DNA of 64,000 nt from Haliclona indistincta (Eukaryota; Porifera; Demospongiae; Haplosclerida; Chalinidae): assembly GCA_964017065.1 (NCBI GenBank), contig OZ024790.1, forward strand, positions 3,218,631 to 3,282,630. The letters run 5' to 3'. Of the stretch, positions 1-11,515 are shown piece by piece. Position 1 is the stretch's first letter. Each line of letters starts with the position of its first letter. Both the position numbers and the translations under genes were made by a program. Under the pieces are notes generated by a model, which was not told where the DNA came from, ran no database searches, and saw nothing but the letters and a program-made list of their open reading frames with translations.

Positions 1-253
1 CCTTGTGTACCAAAGTTTATGTCTGACATTTTGTGTGGGTGTGGCATGCTCAGGAAAGAAACGCAACTTTTCGTCATTTGGTGGGGCTTGCTACGCCCAC
101 AAGATGAATGGCGACTTTCTTGGGTGATCAGTGTGACTGAGCAAGCCTTCAACTAACAGTAGAAACCAAAATATTCGTAATCCCGATGTTTGGGAATTCC
201 ACTCTTAACACAATGTTTAAATTTAATAAATACTTCATTTTTTGTGTATGCAG

Positions 254-3200
254 GCTCTCCAACACTTCAACAGCTCTCGATTGAACTGAAAAAGGTAGAG
301 CCGAACTGGTTCGTGTTTGGTATAAGGCTAGGTGTCCCTACCTATCAACTGAAGAAGATTGAGAAGGAATACCAGAAAGAGTCAAAGCGATGTATGATAG
401 AGATGTTGGACTACTGGTTAAATAACAATACTAGTTCTTCTACACACACTATATGGAATGATGTGGTATTAGCACTGGAGGAAATTGACAATAAAGCTCT
501 TGCTACTCAGATTAGACGTGACCACCTTTCCACAACTCAAGGTGTATGTGCGTTATTGTTAGAGTAGAAAATTATCGGGGGATCCAGCATGATACAGTGC
601 TAATTATTTTTTGGGGTATTGCCTGACAATAAGCCTTACCCATGAAATACTAAAGCCCCATTTACACGAGGCGTTTAATCCGGTTTGGAAGCTAGCTTAG
701 TTTGAAAACGCTCTTCGTGTGGACGCTCCAAACCAGTTACTAAACCGGATTAGTTAATCCACATCCGCAATAGTTCATTAAGTAAGAGTATGCAGCCTTC
801 AATATACCCTGTTGGACGGTGTTGGACATTTTCTAAGTCACAGGTTTACAGTGCTTTTCTAGAGGAGCCACTTTTTGTGATTTTGTTAACAAGAATTCAT
901 TTTATCACAAATTGTAACTGTAGCTTTTATAACACTAAAACTTGCTCATAGCTTTCACATATCATTCTACAGTGTGTGTGCAAGCTCTGAAGAGTTTCCA
1001 TGGAATGCTTCGAAAGTTAGAAAGGATCAAGTGACAGGTGGTAAATTTGCCCAGTAGCAAAAGTGTTTAAGCCAGGAAAAGTGCATTTGGCTGAGTAAAG
1101 AACAGTGACTTTGCAACCAGCTCGCACAATGGTTCATCTTTCACCACAGCAAGTTTGGAAGCTTAACTCACTTGCATAACATTTTGCAGGCCAGAAATGC
1201 TACAAAAACTGGTGTTTTTGTGGTCCAAAATGTGTTTAGGCTGGCATTTGCGCATTTTTGAGAGTTAAGAACGCAGGTTTGTGCAATAGATAGTCAGATG
1301 GCTGAATTTTTCACTGGCGTTGGAATTATCAGTGTAGCTCAAAGCATGCGTGCAAGCGATCGTCAAGAAGTGGCAGCACTCCAAAGCGCTTCGTTTCTCT
1401 ATCGCGTTAATGAGATTCATGCATCTATAAAAAGTTGTTATCGATGACGCGTTTCCGTTGGCGCAGGGCCGTTCTTGCTGACCGCCTTCAAGATGGCTAC
1501 GGATCGATAGTCGTGTTCTTGCTTCGTTCTCGCTGAATTGCAGTATTAGTTGATCAAAAGTTGATTATAACGCTATAAAACTACAATTTAGCGAGAACAA
1601 AGCAAAAACACAACTATCGATCGGTAGCCGTCTTGAAGGTGGTCAGCAAGAACGGCCCTGCGCCAACGGAAACGCGTCATTGATAACAACTTTTATAGAT
1701 GAATCTCATTAACGCGATAAAAAACGAAGCGCTCTGGAGTGCTGCCACTTCTCGAGGATCGCTTGCACGCATGCTTTGAGCTACACTGATAATTCCAACG
1801 CCAGTGAAAAATTCAGCCATCTGACTATCCGTTGCACAAACCTGCGTTCTTAACTCTCAAAAATGTGCAAATGCCAGCCTAAACACATTTTGGACCACAA
1901 AAACACCAGTTTTTGTAACATTTCTGGCTTGCAAAATGTTATGCAAGTGACTTAAGCTTCCAAATTTGCTGTGGTGAAAGATGAATCATTGTGCGAGCTG
2001 GTTGCAAAGTCACTGTTCTTAACTCAGCCAAATGCACTTTTCCTGGCTTAAACACTTTTGCTACTGGCAAATTTACCACCTGTCACTTGATCCTCTTCAG
2101 AGCTTGCACACACACTGTAGAATGATATGTGAAAGCTATGAGCAAGTTTTAGTGTTATAGAAGCTACAGTTACAATTTTGTGATCAAATGAATTCTTGTT
2201 AACAAAACCACAAAAAGTGGCTCCTCTAGATTAAAAGCACTGTACAGTGCTTTTAAGGTGGCGGGATACCGTTTTAATGAGATTCATGACTTTATAAATG
2301 GCTATTTCTTTTTTAGCCAAGTCTATCTGTGCAGGCGGAGTTGCAGTGTGCGCTTTGTTTGTCTATAGATAGGCATCGATAATAGCAAGTTTCAGCCACG
2401 TAGTGTTCGCCATCATGGAACGACGAGCTCACCATGTGAAGACTAAACACGATCGAGTTTTTACAATTTTTCTTTAGTTGTGTGAAAAGTACGAAGCTAA
2501 AACTGCTCCTGCAAGCTCATCTTGCATTCTTGGAGGAGCCTGCGTATCGATTTCGCCGAGCAATGCTCGTACGTGATACTGCAGCTACGTACTGGCAGAC
2601 AGTACAGAGTACGCAGCTGTAGTATCACGTACGAGCATTACTCGGCGAAATCGATACGCAGGCTCCTCCACGAATGGAAGATGAGCTTGCAGGAGCAGTT
2701 TTAGCTTCGTACTTTCCACACAACTAAAGAAAAATTGTAAAAACTCGATCGTGTTTAGTCTTCACCTGGCGAGCTCGTCGTTCCGTGATGGCGAACACTA
2801 CGTGGCTGAAACTTGCTATTATCGATGCCTATCTATAGACAAACAAAGCGCACACTGCAACTCCGCCTGCACAGATAGACTTGGCTAAAAAAAAAATAGC
2901 CATTTGTAAAGTCATGAATCTCATTAAAACGGTATCCCGCCACCTTAAGGGTTTAGGCAGGTGCTAAGTAAACAAACCTTTCAAAACAGGTGCACGGTCT
3001 CAGTAGAGTCCTAGCAGAAGCAGAAAAGCTTGCTCTAACTGTCAGAGTTCTATTTATTGCATGCAATCTGTATACATAACACGCCCACATTGAGAGTGAT
3101 CAATTAGCGGAAATGACGTCATTTTCAATGAATATTAATTATTAGCTATTTTCGCGCGCCTCCTCTTTCTTCAGACTCTAGTTACGCCCCTGTTCAGTAG

Positions 3201-4335
3201 CATTGCAGTGCTTAAAAGCTGTTCCTATACTTGTACCATTGTTTCAATGATTTTGAGCAATCTGATTGGTCATCAATAGGAGAGGCTTAGATTCATGTGG
3301 CTAATGAAAACGCTTGTGACGTCACTACATCACTTCACGGACAAACATGAGACTGAGAATACTGACAAGAGCGGAAGTATATTATGGTTATTGCAGGCTT
3401 TATAATACTTTAGTTCTTAAAATTGAATGCAAATCAATATACTTTGTTAAATCCTAAACAAAGTGATCACTAGTATTCATGTATAATAGTCATTGCATAT
3501 TATTTTATTGTGTATACATGTAGGTGGAGAGACTTCTTCTGCTTTTGATTCTGTACTTCCTTTTTCTCCTGTTCATCAATCTCCCACTCCTCCTTCTGTT
3601 TCTGCTGTACCTCCTCCGACGCTTACTACAACTTCTACTTCTACTTTGTCTTCTGTTGCTGAGGTCAGAGCTAGTCGTGATGTAGTCAATGATCTTAATG
3701 ATTTGGAGGTTGAGTTTGGTGATATGATCGTGAGAGTAAAGCACCTACTTAATGAAAAGTGTGATTTGTCTGACACAATACTATTTCTTTACTCTGTCAT
3801 GGGTATTGATGAATTGGATGACTGTGACAACTTTGACAAACTTTTGAAGCAATTACAACGACACGCCATTGATGTCTTTAACATTATTGTTCTTCAAAAT
3901 CTTGCTCGTACTCATAGCTTAGATAACACTGAGATGACTGAAGTAGTTGAGGCTTATTACAAGAAGAAAGAAGAATTTCTCAATAAAAGAACTGTTCTTG
4001 AGTTTCAACAAGCTGTCATCAACAAGGTACAGCCCATCCTAACCAGTAGAATGGCTATGGTGACTATTATGATTTCTAAGGAAATGGGTTTTTGTCGAAT
4101 GCTGAAAGATATAGAAAAGCTTGCGATGAAGGGATTTGAAGAGTGTTACAAAGAATTCATTCACCTACATGCTAAGGCTGGTTCCATCATCATATCCTGG
4201 GCCTTTCCCAAGAAATTGAGTGTCAGGTTGGAACAACTGGCTCATAAAAATGCTTCTGTTTTTCAAGTCAATAAAGTATTGGAGGTTACAGTAGGAGGGA
4301 AAAAAGTGTTTGCTTTCGCTCAGCAAGAGGTATGA
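254..4335 (+). CDS. Death-domain protein, paralog A (two exons seen)
   Basis: Two exons are supported. Exon 254-541 (288 bp, phase 1 at both ends, preceded by TATGCAG and followed by GTGTAT) encodes a 96-residue Death-type helical bundle; landmarks are NWFVFGI, CMIEMLDYWL and IWNDVVLALEEID. Exon 3524-4335 (phase 1 acceptor TACATGTAG) encodes a Pro/Ser/Thr linker of about 50 residues, then a helical region (VEFGDMIVRVKHLL, LDDCDNFDKLLKQLQRH), then a tail with FKECYKEF-like and GSIIISWAFPKKLSVRLEQL stretches that I do not recognise. It stops with TGA; AATAAA follows at 4339-4344. Death domains mediate homotypic signalling contacts, so an adaptor or innate-immune role is inferred only. The first exon was not found and may lie left of the window. 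The paralog at 40,748-54,371 keeps the same phases and end. The 3-kb intron is filled by two palindromic elements. Confidence 0.75.
655..770. repeat. Degenerate inverted repeat in the intron, shared with paralog B
   Basis: TTTACACGAGGCGTTTAATC and the later CCGGATTAGTTAATCC form a loose inverted repeat. The same sequence lies downstream of the Death exon in paralog B (about 41,233-41,347), so it predates the segmental duplication. It looks like an old MITE. No clean target duplication was seen. Confidence 0.5.
849..2242. mobile_element. 1.4-kb palindromic element, CAGTGCTTTT ends, TA target
   Basis: Two arms of nearly 700 bp are inverted copies of each other around a short centre near 1545-1585. 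The outer ends read TA-CAGTGCTTTT and AAAAGCACTG-TA, so the target duplication is TA (847-848 and 2243-2244), as in Tc1/mariner-type MITEs. No coding capacity is evident. The element is absent from paralog B's intron as far as I can see, so it inserted after the duplication or was lost from B. Confidence 0.85.
2257..2944. mobile_element. TTAA-flanked palindromic element, copy 1
   Basis: Ends GGTGGCGGGATACC and GGTATCCCGCCACC are flanked by TTAA at 2253-2256 and 2945-2948. The whole 688 bp is one inverted repeat, with its centre near 2600. Members share the internal motif TTTCTTTAGTTGTGNGAAA and recur at 4.8, 6.8, 33.7-39.6 and, diverged, 58.3-61.7 kb. The family is non-autonomous here. The TTAA target recalls piggyBac, but the terminal bases (GGT rather than CCC/CCY) do not match, so I leave the superfamily open. 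Confidence 0.85.
2949..3523. other. Remainder of the intron of Death gene A
   Basis: From about 3190 onward the sequence matches 52,920-53,553 in paralog B, including the run up to the exon acceptor. It contains no recognisable gene or exon. Confidence 0.6.
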
Positions 4336-4678
4336 TACAATAAATTATTATTATTGTAATGTGAAGACCGGTAGTATGGCGTTGACCAATCAAACGCATG
4401 ACAATTTCTTTTGATAGGTCAATGCCATGCTTCCAGTCTTGACATTCATCTTCGAAAACCCCTGTACGATGGGCAATACGAGTATTTTCAGGAAGTGATG
4501 TCACATAGCAATGTCGTAGGAACAAGATGGCGTCGTCGAAAATGTACACAAGATCACACTGCCGTCTTTTCAGCAAAGCGCTGTCTGGTGACTTCTATGG
4601 AAGCACTACTATCTTGAGCACTTAACTTCGTTTAGTAACCATAAGAGCAGTATGTTTGAGCTTTCTGGGCTACAAAAT

Positions 4679-4821
4679 GGTTAACCTCCATCGCACTTCG
4701 GCAGTATGCGATATAACCTCGGGGGGTTAATTTTATTGCCCTTGTCCACTTCACACCCTTGCCAGTAAAATTCACCACCCTTGGTTATATCCCGTACTGC
4801 CTTGGTAGCCATGGGTTAACC
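4679..4821. repeat. GGTTAACC palindromic MITE-like repeat, copy A
   Basis: Ends GGTTAACC and GGTTAACC flank imperfect inverted arms (GCGATATAACCTCGG against CCTTGGTTATATCCCG). The same repeat is at 54,930-55,068 in the duplicated block, so it predates the duplication. Confidence 0.7.
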
Positions 4822-4833
4822 TATGCATTTTAA

Positions 4834-5827
4834 GGTGGCGGGATACCAGAATTAATGATATTCATGACTTTTGCAAATAGCTGTATTTTTCTAGCCAAGG
4901 GTATTTGTGCAGACAGAGTTGCTGTGTGAAGTTTGCTTGCGGCATCGAATTTAGCAAATTTCAGCAACGCAATGTTAGCCATCGCAGAGCGATGAGCTCG
5001 CCCTGTGAAGTTTGACCACGATCGATTGTAAACACTTTTTCTTTAGTTGTGCGAAAGGTACGAAGCTAATACTGCTCAAGGACGCTCATCTGCCATCTGT
5101 GCAGGTATTTATACGATGATTTCGCCGAGCGCCGCTCGTACGCGATATTAGAGCAACGCAGGGTGTGCTGTCTGACAGTACATAGCTGTAATATCGCTTA
5201 CGAGCAGCACTCAGCGAAATCATCGCATAAATACCTGCACAGATGGCAGATGAGCGTCCTTGAGCAGTATTAGCTTCGTACCTTTCGCACAACTAAAGAA
5301 AAAGTGTTTACAATCGATCGTGGTCAAACTTCACAGGGTGAGCTCGTCGCGCCGCGATGACTAGCAGTGATGGATCTATGATTGGAGAAAGGGGGGTTCT
5401 TGGTTGAATGGGCGCATTTGCGTCCCGCGAATTTTCGAAAACCAAGCCCACTTTCGGTCAAAATCTAGCTTACTCTTGCGTTGAATCTGCAGAGGTTTGA
5501 ATCCTTGTTAGTTTAGGCGGTCTTGCGTGTGGTGAATGTGGGAAAACCCCTAGTTATGATTGTGTAAACTAAATTCCTCATAAGGTAATGTAGCTTGTGA
5601 ATATCATTATTGAGCGCAAAGGGGGGTTCGCGCGCACCTCTGGATCTACCCTAGATCCGCCACTGACTAGCACTGCATTGCTGAAATTTGCTATATTCGA
5701 TGCTCATCGATAGGCAAGCAAACTTCACACAGCAACTCTGTGTCTCTGTCTGCACGAATACCCTTGGCTAGAAAAATACAGCTACTTGCAAAGTCATGAA
5801 TATCATTAATTCTCGTATCCCGCCACC
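4834..5827. mobile_element. TTAA-flanked palindromic element, copy 2, carrying a nested insert
   Basis: The ends GGTGGCGGGATACC and GTATCCCGCCACC have TTAA at 4830-4833 and 5828-5831. The arms are inverted repeats about a centre near 5160. The right arm is lengthened by a nested element at 5367-5664; removing it restores symmetry. Confidence 0.85.
5367..5664. mobile_element. 298-bp hAT-like MITE nested in the TTAA element
   Basis: It is bounded by an 8-bp direct repeat GACTAGCA (5359-5366 and 5665-5672). Ends read GTGATGGATCT and AGATCCGCCAC, a near-inverted pair. The related copy at about 7041 has the uninterrupted sequence (GATGGCTAACACTGC), which serves as an empty site. An 8-bp duplication fits the hAT superfamily. 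Confidence 0.8.
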
Positions 5828-6789
5828 TTAACAAAATGCAAGGGATTTAGGGTTGGTACTTGCAAAAGTATGGAAACAGGATTGTGAACTTTTTAAGAGG
5901 GTTGCAAGTATAATGCTACCTCCCTACTAAATTTAACCACAACTATAACAAAAGTGGTCAGCATTATACCTGTTATTGTAACACTCCTTTTCGCGCAATA
6001 TTCTACACCCAAGAATAATCGACATCGTACAGATACACATTTTTCTAGTCAAAAATCAACCATGCAGCAAAGTTTACCAGCTGAAATTAGACTCTTATAA
6101 GCCATTTCTAGGTGTTGATGAAGATTTTTCTGCATTTGCATTTTCTGATTTTAAGAAAAACACTTCGACATCCAAAACATGGTTGATTTTGCAGTGAGGC
6201 CCATGTTTGTTGGTGCATAAAACAGATATGTTCAGCGTGGGTCAACAAAACGCTTCGTCCGCACCTGCAAAATTTATTTTAGCCTTAGGTAGGTTAGCCC
6301 ATCATGAAGTAAATAATAAATACAGGCCGGTGCCTAGAAGCTAAGCAGAAAATTCATGATGCGTGTTTGTTGCTGCCAACAAACTGCTTTGTGTCAGAGC
6401 TTAGCTTTAGAACTATTGCAGAACTACAGTATCTAGTGTCTCGTCTTTACACCATTGTAGCATGTTTCATCTTGACTCAGTTTCTAACTTATGAATAATT
6501 AATTAGCAAGCGGGGTATCCCACCTTAAGAAATGAGCGTTCCCTGAATATCGAACAATTCTTCGTCCAAGGTTTCACTAAAGAAAAAGTGCGTGGTTAAA
6601 AACACCTGTCGATTCAACTGAAAAAGGAATGAAACTATGACTGTGTGACAGGTTTGCATACTTCACTTCTTTTCGTACCTCTGCATTTGCAGCCACTTCC
6701 CCAGCTGCATAAGAGGCAACAGCTTTGTAGGATGTGGCAAAAGTGTCAGAGCAAGTGGCCTCCCATACCAGAGGCTTACCAGCTGACCA

Positions 6790-7198
6790 GGGCATGACTG
6801 TGACACCATCGGGCCGCTTTCAATCAACCCTTGATGTCAAGAGGCAACGCAGGCTGTGGTGTCTGGCACCACCTAGCTGTAATATCGCGTACGAGCAGCG
6901 CTCGGCGAAAACATCGCATTCCTGCACAAATGGCAGATGAGCATGCTTCAGCAGTTTTAGCTTCGTACCTTTCGCACAACTAAAGGAAAAGTGTTTCAAT
7001 TGATCGTGCTTAGTCTTCACAGGGCGAGCTCGTCGCTCCGTGATGGCTAACACTGCGTTGCTGAATTTGCTATATTCGATGCCTATCGATAGGCAAGTAA
7101 ACTGCTCACAGCAACTCTGTCTGCACGAATACCCTTGGCTAGAAAAATACAGCTACTTGCAAAAGTCATGAATGTCATTAATTTGGTCACCCACCACC
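6790..7198. repeat. Truncated TTAA-family element (centre and right arm only)
   Basis: The sequence matches the centre and right arm of the 4834-5827 element and ends at CACCACC-TTAA (7199-7202). The left arm is missing. A detached family end (GGGGTATCCCACC-TTAA) sits at about 6512-6528, so this stretch is probably a rearranged pair of copies. Confidence 0.7.
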
Positions 7199-7202
7199 TT
7201 AA

Positions 7203-8507
7203 CCATTTAAGCCCCAATGACGCAATTTAGCGTCATACATAACTTTATGAAAAAGTGCTAAAATATCCCAAAATTAAGCCAAATTGAAGAATACAAATAA
7301 CCGCCCAAAATTGACTGGTTTTCGGCGCGCCCCTGCGCTAAACGTATTGGCTTTGGCATTTCTATGGCTTCAGTGCAAATTTCACAACATTTTAGGAAAA
7401 ACAAAATGGCTGCCAAGAAAATCTGGACATTTAATGGCTTCGGGTGCTCGGAAAACACATTTTTGCGCATTCTCTATGATCTGGGCTACATTTTACACTC
7501 ACCAAAACCACTGCTATTTGTATGTACTTTTCAGTAGCCAGCCCCAAAGTACTAACTTTGAGCAAAATTTGACGAGGTCGCTGCACTTTATCGGCTTCAC
7601 TTTCGAAGTGGGAGGGGCATATCGACCGACTTGAGTGTGGGCAATTGCGGCTACTCACTGGCGTAAAAGGATGCAAATTTGAGACCAGTAGCACAAAAGA
7701 CACACGAGATATTCATGATAGAAGTGGTCAGCATTTACGAGGTTAAAATTTCAGCAAGATAATTTAGTAATTAAAGGGTTAAATAGATATCATGTGCACT
7801 GCTCACAACGACTAGTGTTTATTTTTTGTGTAGATTTTGTTCTGAATAGCTCATACGCTAGGCTGGCGGGAGAAGACTGAGAAGTAGAAAGAATATGAAT
7901 AAATGGGTCACCATGTGAATTCTGGTTGCCACCTTAGATTTGTTGCTAAAGGTCTCTTTGGCATCGGATAATCGTCTAAAAAGCCTCAGAAAGTTAGATT
8001 TGCTTTAGATCGGCGGAGATATGAGCATGCCGTACTTTAGTCTCCTGACGAGAAACTTTGACGAGCCTTCTGACGAGACACATATTGTTGTTTGTCGTAC
8101 CAAAATGTCTTTTTGACGGTCTTAATGCAAGTGCTTACCCATCAGCATGAACACCATGTGACTAAAATACCGTGAGATATTACAAGAGAGCAGAAATTGA
8201 GTATAATGTACTTTCATTACAAATTTCAGCAAGTGATTATGTTGGCAGTGAATTTACATTGTGATTGCAGCAAGTGATTATGAGTTGCATGCTGTCCCTG
8301 TCAGCCTTGTTTTTAAGTGTAAGCTTATACTATACTCTTTTTGGAACCCATGAACAGTTCAAGTGCCTCGATCATGAGCTTCTGGTTCCACTTTCTGCTT
8401 ATGTATATTATTATCTCATCTCTTTTCCACAGGATATCTACTCTACACAAGAATTTAAAGGTACATACATACATTAAAGTATCAAAATGATCTATGATAC
8501 TATAGTA
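7203..8507. other. Intergenic stretch, no gene recognised
   Basis: It contains moderately repetitive sequence. Several open frames occur (for example 7284-7634) but none has domain character. From about 7,780 to 8,500 it is alignable with the duplicated block (55.4-56.0 and 57.13-57.24 kb). A 28-bp exon-like segment lies at 8433-8460. Confidence 0.5.
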
Positions 8508-9003
8508 CCGTATTTCCTCGAATAGAAGCCGCCTCCGAATAGACGCCGGTCCTGTTTATAAGCCGGGGGTGTAACGGTAACATACAGTATTAGAGGCCGG
8601 GTCTTGAATTAACGCCGAGTCATAAACATTGTGGTACCGCCCACAGTCAATTGTCCACGTGTGCGCGTTCGTATGTGCGCGTCCACGTGTGCGCGTATGT
8701 CGAAGAGAAAAAGCTATGACACAACCTTGACAGATCGACAGATAGCTCTTCTCCAATACTAGGCGTCCAAGATACTTTGTAGATATGGTGCCCTCTTACT
8801 ACGCTTCCTTTTCATATACGCTACGAAGAGCTACTCGCGATTGTCGACTAGCTGCCATTGTATTTTGTACGAAAAAATGGAAATCTACAAAGGCTTCGAC
8901 AAACATTAAGTAATAAACGCCGGCCTCGATTAGAGGCCGGTCCTGTTTAGACGCCGGGGTAAAAACTTGCTGGAAGGAAATAGATGCCCGGGCTTCTATT
9001 TGA
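8508..9003. mobile_element. 496-bp CCGTATTTCCTCGAATA-type MITE, absent from paralog B
   Basis: The left end reads CCGTATTTCCTCGAATAGA and the right end contains TTCTATTTGA, an imperfect inverted pair (TCGAATAGAAGCC against GGGCTTCTATTTGA). The paralogous site near 57,235-57,245 joins the two flanks directly (ACTATAGTA/TAGTGATATTG), so this is an insertion polymorphism between the duplicated blocks. Confidence 0.75.
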
Positions 9004-10298
9004 TAGTGATATTGATCATTGGATTGACTCGGCTCTATTATGAACAGACATGGATTAAATTTTCTTTAAATTATTTATACGGCTACGTTGATCTGTATAA
9101 TGAGCATGAGTAGCTGAATTCACCCTGGATGAAGCTGCTTGCTAAATACCTCCAAGTTCTGACTATAAACTTCACAGTGTTGATCGCTAGTTCGACAAGA
9201 TCACGCTGTCTCCTGTTTGAATTTCAGCTTTACTAATTGAAAAGTAACCAATTTCCTAAAATTAATGTCACTACATTCTGTGCAAAATCTGCCTACTTTG
9301 GCACCTTTGCAGAAATAGTTTTGTTATCTATTCCCAAGTTTGTACTTAAGGTAATCGGTAACCGTTGAGGTTGGAAGTGTGTGAAGGTGTAAATTTTTGT
9401 TATGTGCAGAAAATCCAAAACTGAGCAAGTAATTTAGCTCTAGTTTTCTCTCAACGGTTCAACAGTTAGTGCACAAACAGTCATGCAAAGTTAAAACAAA
9501 GACTTCTACTGAACAACAAGCTAGATAAGCAGCTTTGTCGGAGTGAACTGTTTTTGGAAATTTTGCTCATAACTTTATTTTCATAACAGTTTAGTTCAAG
9601 ATGAATATACTGACACAAAGAACTAAGAAAGGAATATGAAATCACCCGTAGCCGTCTCGCGAAATATTTCATGCATGCTGCTAGTCTGAAAATAATACAC
9701 TTTTTCTTGGCTACTTCATTCCAGTCAACGAATAGATTTCAGAGACGACTTCGGGTGAAATTTATGTATTGGCTACCAGAATCTAGGAAAGAAGCACCAG
9801 GCCATGATTCCTGACTGATATCAATATCAATTAGTTAGCAAGATATTGATGATCGTGCTAACTCACAAATCATAGACGCTGTTTCATGGCTCTATACTTA
9901 GAGAATAAGCCAGGAATAGCCAACAAAAGCTATCAACAAGAAGCAGCCCTCTACACACGAGCGATCAGCACGCTGTTTTGACCATAGAAGCAGTGTTTTT
10001 TTTGCTCCAGTGAGAGTGCTTCTAGTCAACGGCAGTTAGTAAATCGTCAAGTGGGCGTGGTTAACTGCAAGTTGATTTTGCCAGTTATCTCTGTGAATTG
10101 CTGTCCACACTTGGAGGGTTAATAGTTACTGGTGTTCAAAATTTTCAGGAGCACAAATACCCCTTTTCGCAAATGAATAGTGTGAATGCCCACAATATGC
10201 ATTGAATTTGCCTTGTACAAGTGATTCTCTGAAGTGAATTCAATGCACTTTGTAGTGTGAGAATGCCTTTAGCTGTATTAGACAATGCGTGATTGATG
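9004..10298. other. Intergenic stretch, partly paralogous to 57.2-57.6 and 62.2-62.3 kb
   Basis: No supported gene was found. About 9004-9345 aligns with 57,241-57,600 and 10,180-10,298 with 62,165-62,295. The part in between has no recognised feature. Confidence 0.5.
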
Positions 10299-11515
10299 TA
10301 CAGTAGAGGAAAAGAATACTTGAACGTTTTGTTGTTGTTCTACGATCGACAAAACGATAATTTTTTGCTACATGATTGTGATTTTGCCAAGTACACGCCG
10401 TGATCACGCTGCTATACAGTACTACTATCTGCTCTTGGCAACTTACACATTGTCCTCAGCTCCTCTGGCCAGTATTTTCTTTTAGTAAAGCGCCCTATCC
10501 TCAATCATTAAAACTGTAACGATCGTAGAACGACAACAAAACGTTAGAGGCATGTTCGCACTGACAAAGTCGAATCCGGGTTGAAATCAAACAAGACTTA
10601 ATTACCCGGGTTGAACTCGGTTAGCGCGCATCCACACTCGACCTGGATTGATGTGAGTCAGGTCCATGCAACAATGTAAGTCTTTCTCTAGCGCTTGAGC
10701 GCTCATTGAACGTCTCTAGTGCGCTTACACGTGGCGGTGCTAAGACTAGCCTCGTTCCCTGCCAAATTTTGCAATGCGGAAACGCATCGGAACGAAACGG
10801 TGAAAATTGGGCCTGATACACACTGCAAGGATACTAGTACGCGTGCTCAGACTATACCCCTGTATATGGAGTATTCGTAATCTTTTTGGGAATTCTCGCT
10901 ACATTACACCGTATACTAGCCCATTCCCGAAGCACTTCCCGTATTCTTCCAAGAGTAAAAGTATCGTACAGCTAGGCATTTGTGCTGTTATGCCTTGATC
11001 AACATGTTATACACTAAAGCCTAAGCATGAGGAGACTTTATCACTGTTCTGCAACGGTTTTATAATTTTTGTCTGCTTTTCTATGTGAAACAGTAAGTAT
11101 TTTAGTCGCCAACTTCTCCCATTCCTTTGTGACAGCAAGCTGAAGCAATCCAGTATCCCTAAAGGCGGGCGCTGTGTCGTTTAGTGCTGCTTGCTTCATC
11201 GCTAGCAAGCGTTCGTTAATGATATTCATTGCTGAGTAATATGAATAACATCATCTCTACCGTTGCAGTGTGTACCAGGCCCAATTTTCGCCGTTTCGTT
11301 CCGTTGCGTTTCCGCGTTGCGAAAATTTGGCAGGGAACAAGGCTACGCCAAGACTAACCTTGTTTCAACCCACATAAGTATGTGGGTTGGCTAACCGGAT
11401 TTGCCAAAACTGGATCTCTCTGCAGATCAAGTGCGGACGTGAGTTCAACCTGGGTTGAAACCGGGTTCGCGCGCCAGTGTGAACAGGCCTTAAGTTTTTA
11501 TTGTCCTCTACTGTA
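10299..11515. repeat. Russian-doll set of nested inverted repeats, copy A
   Basis: Successive inverted pairs enclose one another. The outer pair is ACAGTAGAGGAAA (10,299) with TCCTCTACTGT (11,515). A hairpin lies at about 10,318-10,545 (AACGTTTTGTTGTTG with CAACAAAACGTTA). GTTCGCACTG (10,555) pairs with CAGTGTGAAC (11,487), and inside these sits the TAG-CTA element at 10,747-11,345. The same nest is conserved at 62,282-63,575. Confidence 0.75.
10747..11345. mobile_element. 599-bp TAG...CTA palindromic MITE (9-bp TSD group), copy A
   Basis: Ends are TAGCCTCGTTCCCTGCC and GGCAGGGAACAAGGCTA. Flanks TGCTAAGAC (10,738-10,746) and CGCCAAGAC (11,346-11,354) agree at 7 of 9 positions. The paralogous copy at 62,789-63,387, also 599 bp, has an exact 9-bp repeat TGCCAAGAC, so the insertion predates the segmental duplication. 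It is non-autonomous; a 62-codon minus-strand frame (11,041-11,229) may be a coding remnant but is unassigned. Confidence 0.85.

Noticed and set aside
2522..2704. Short frames in palindrome arms (also 5086-5292, 6734-7053, 33,821-34,126)
   Set aside because: They recur in every arm of the TTAA family on both strands with similar peptides, as expected from inverted repeats, and show no codon-level conservation.
7284..7634. 116-codon frame as a gene
   Set aside because: No domain character, heavy overlap with a minus-strand frame and repetitive surroundings.
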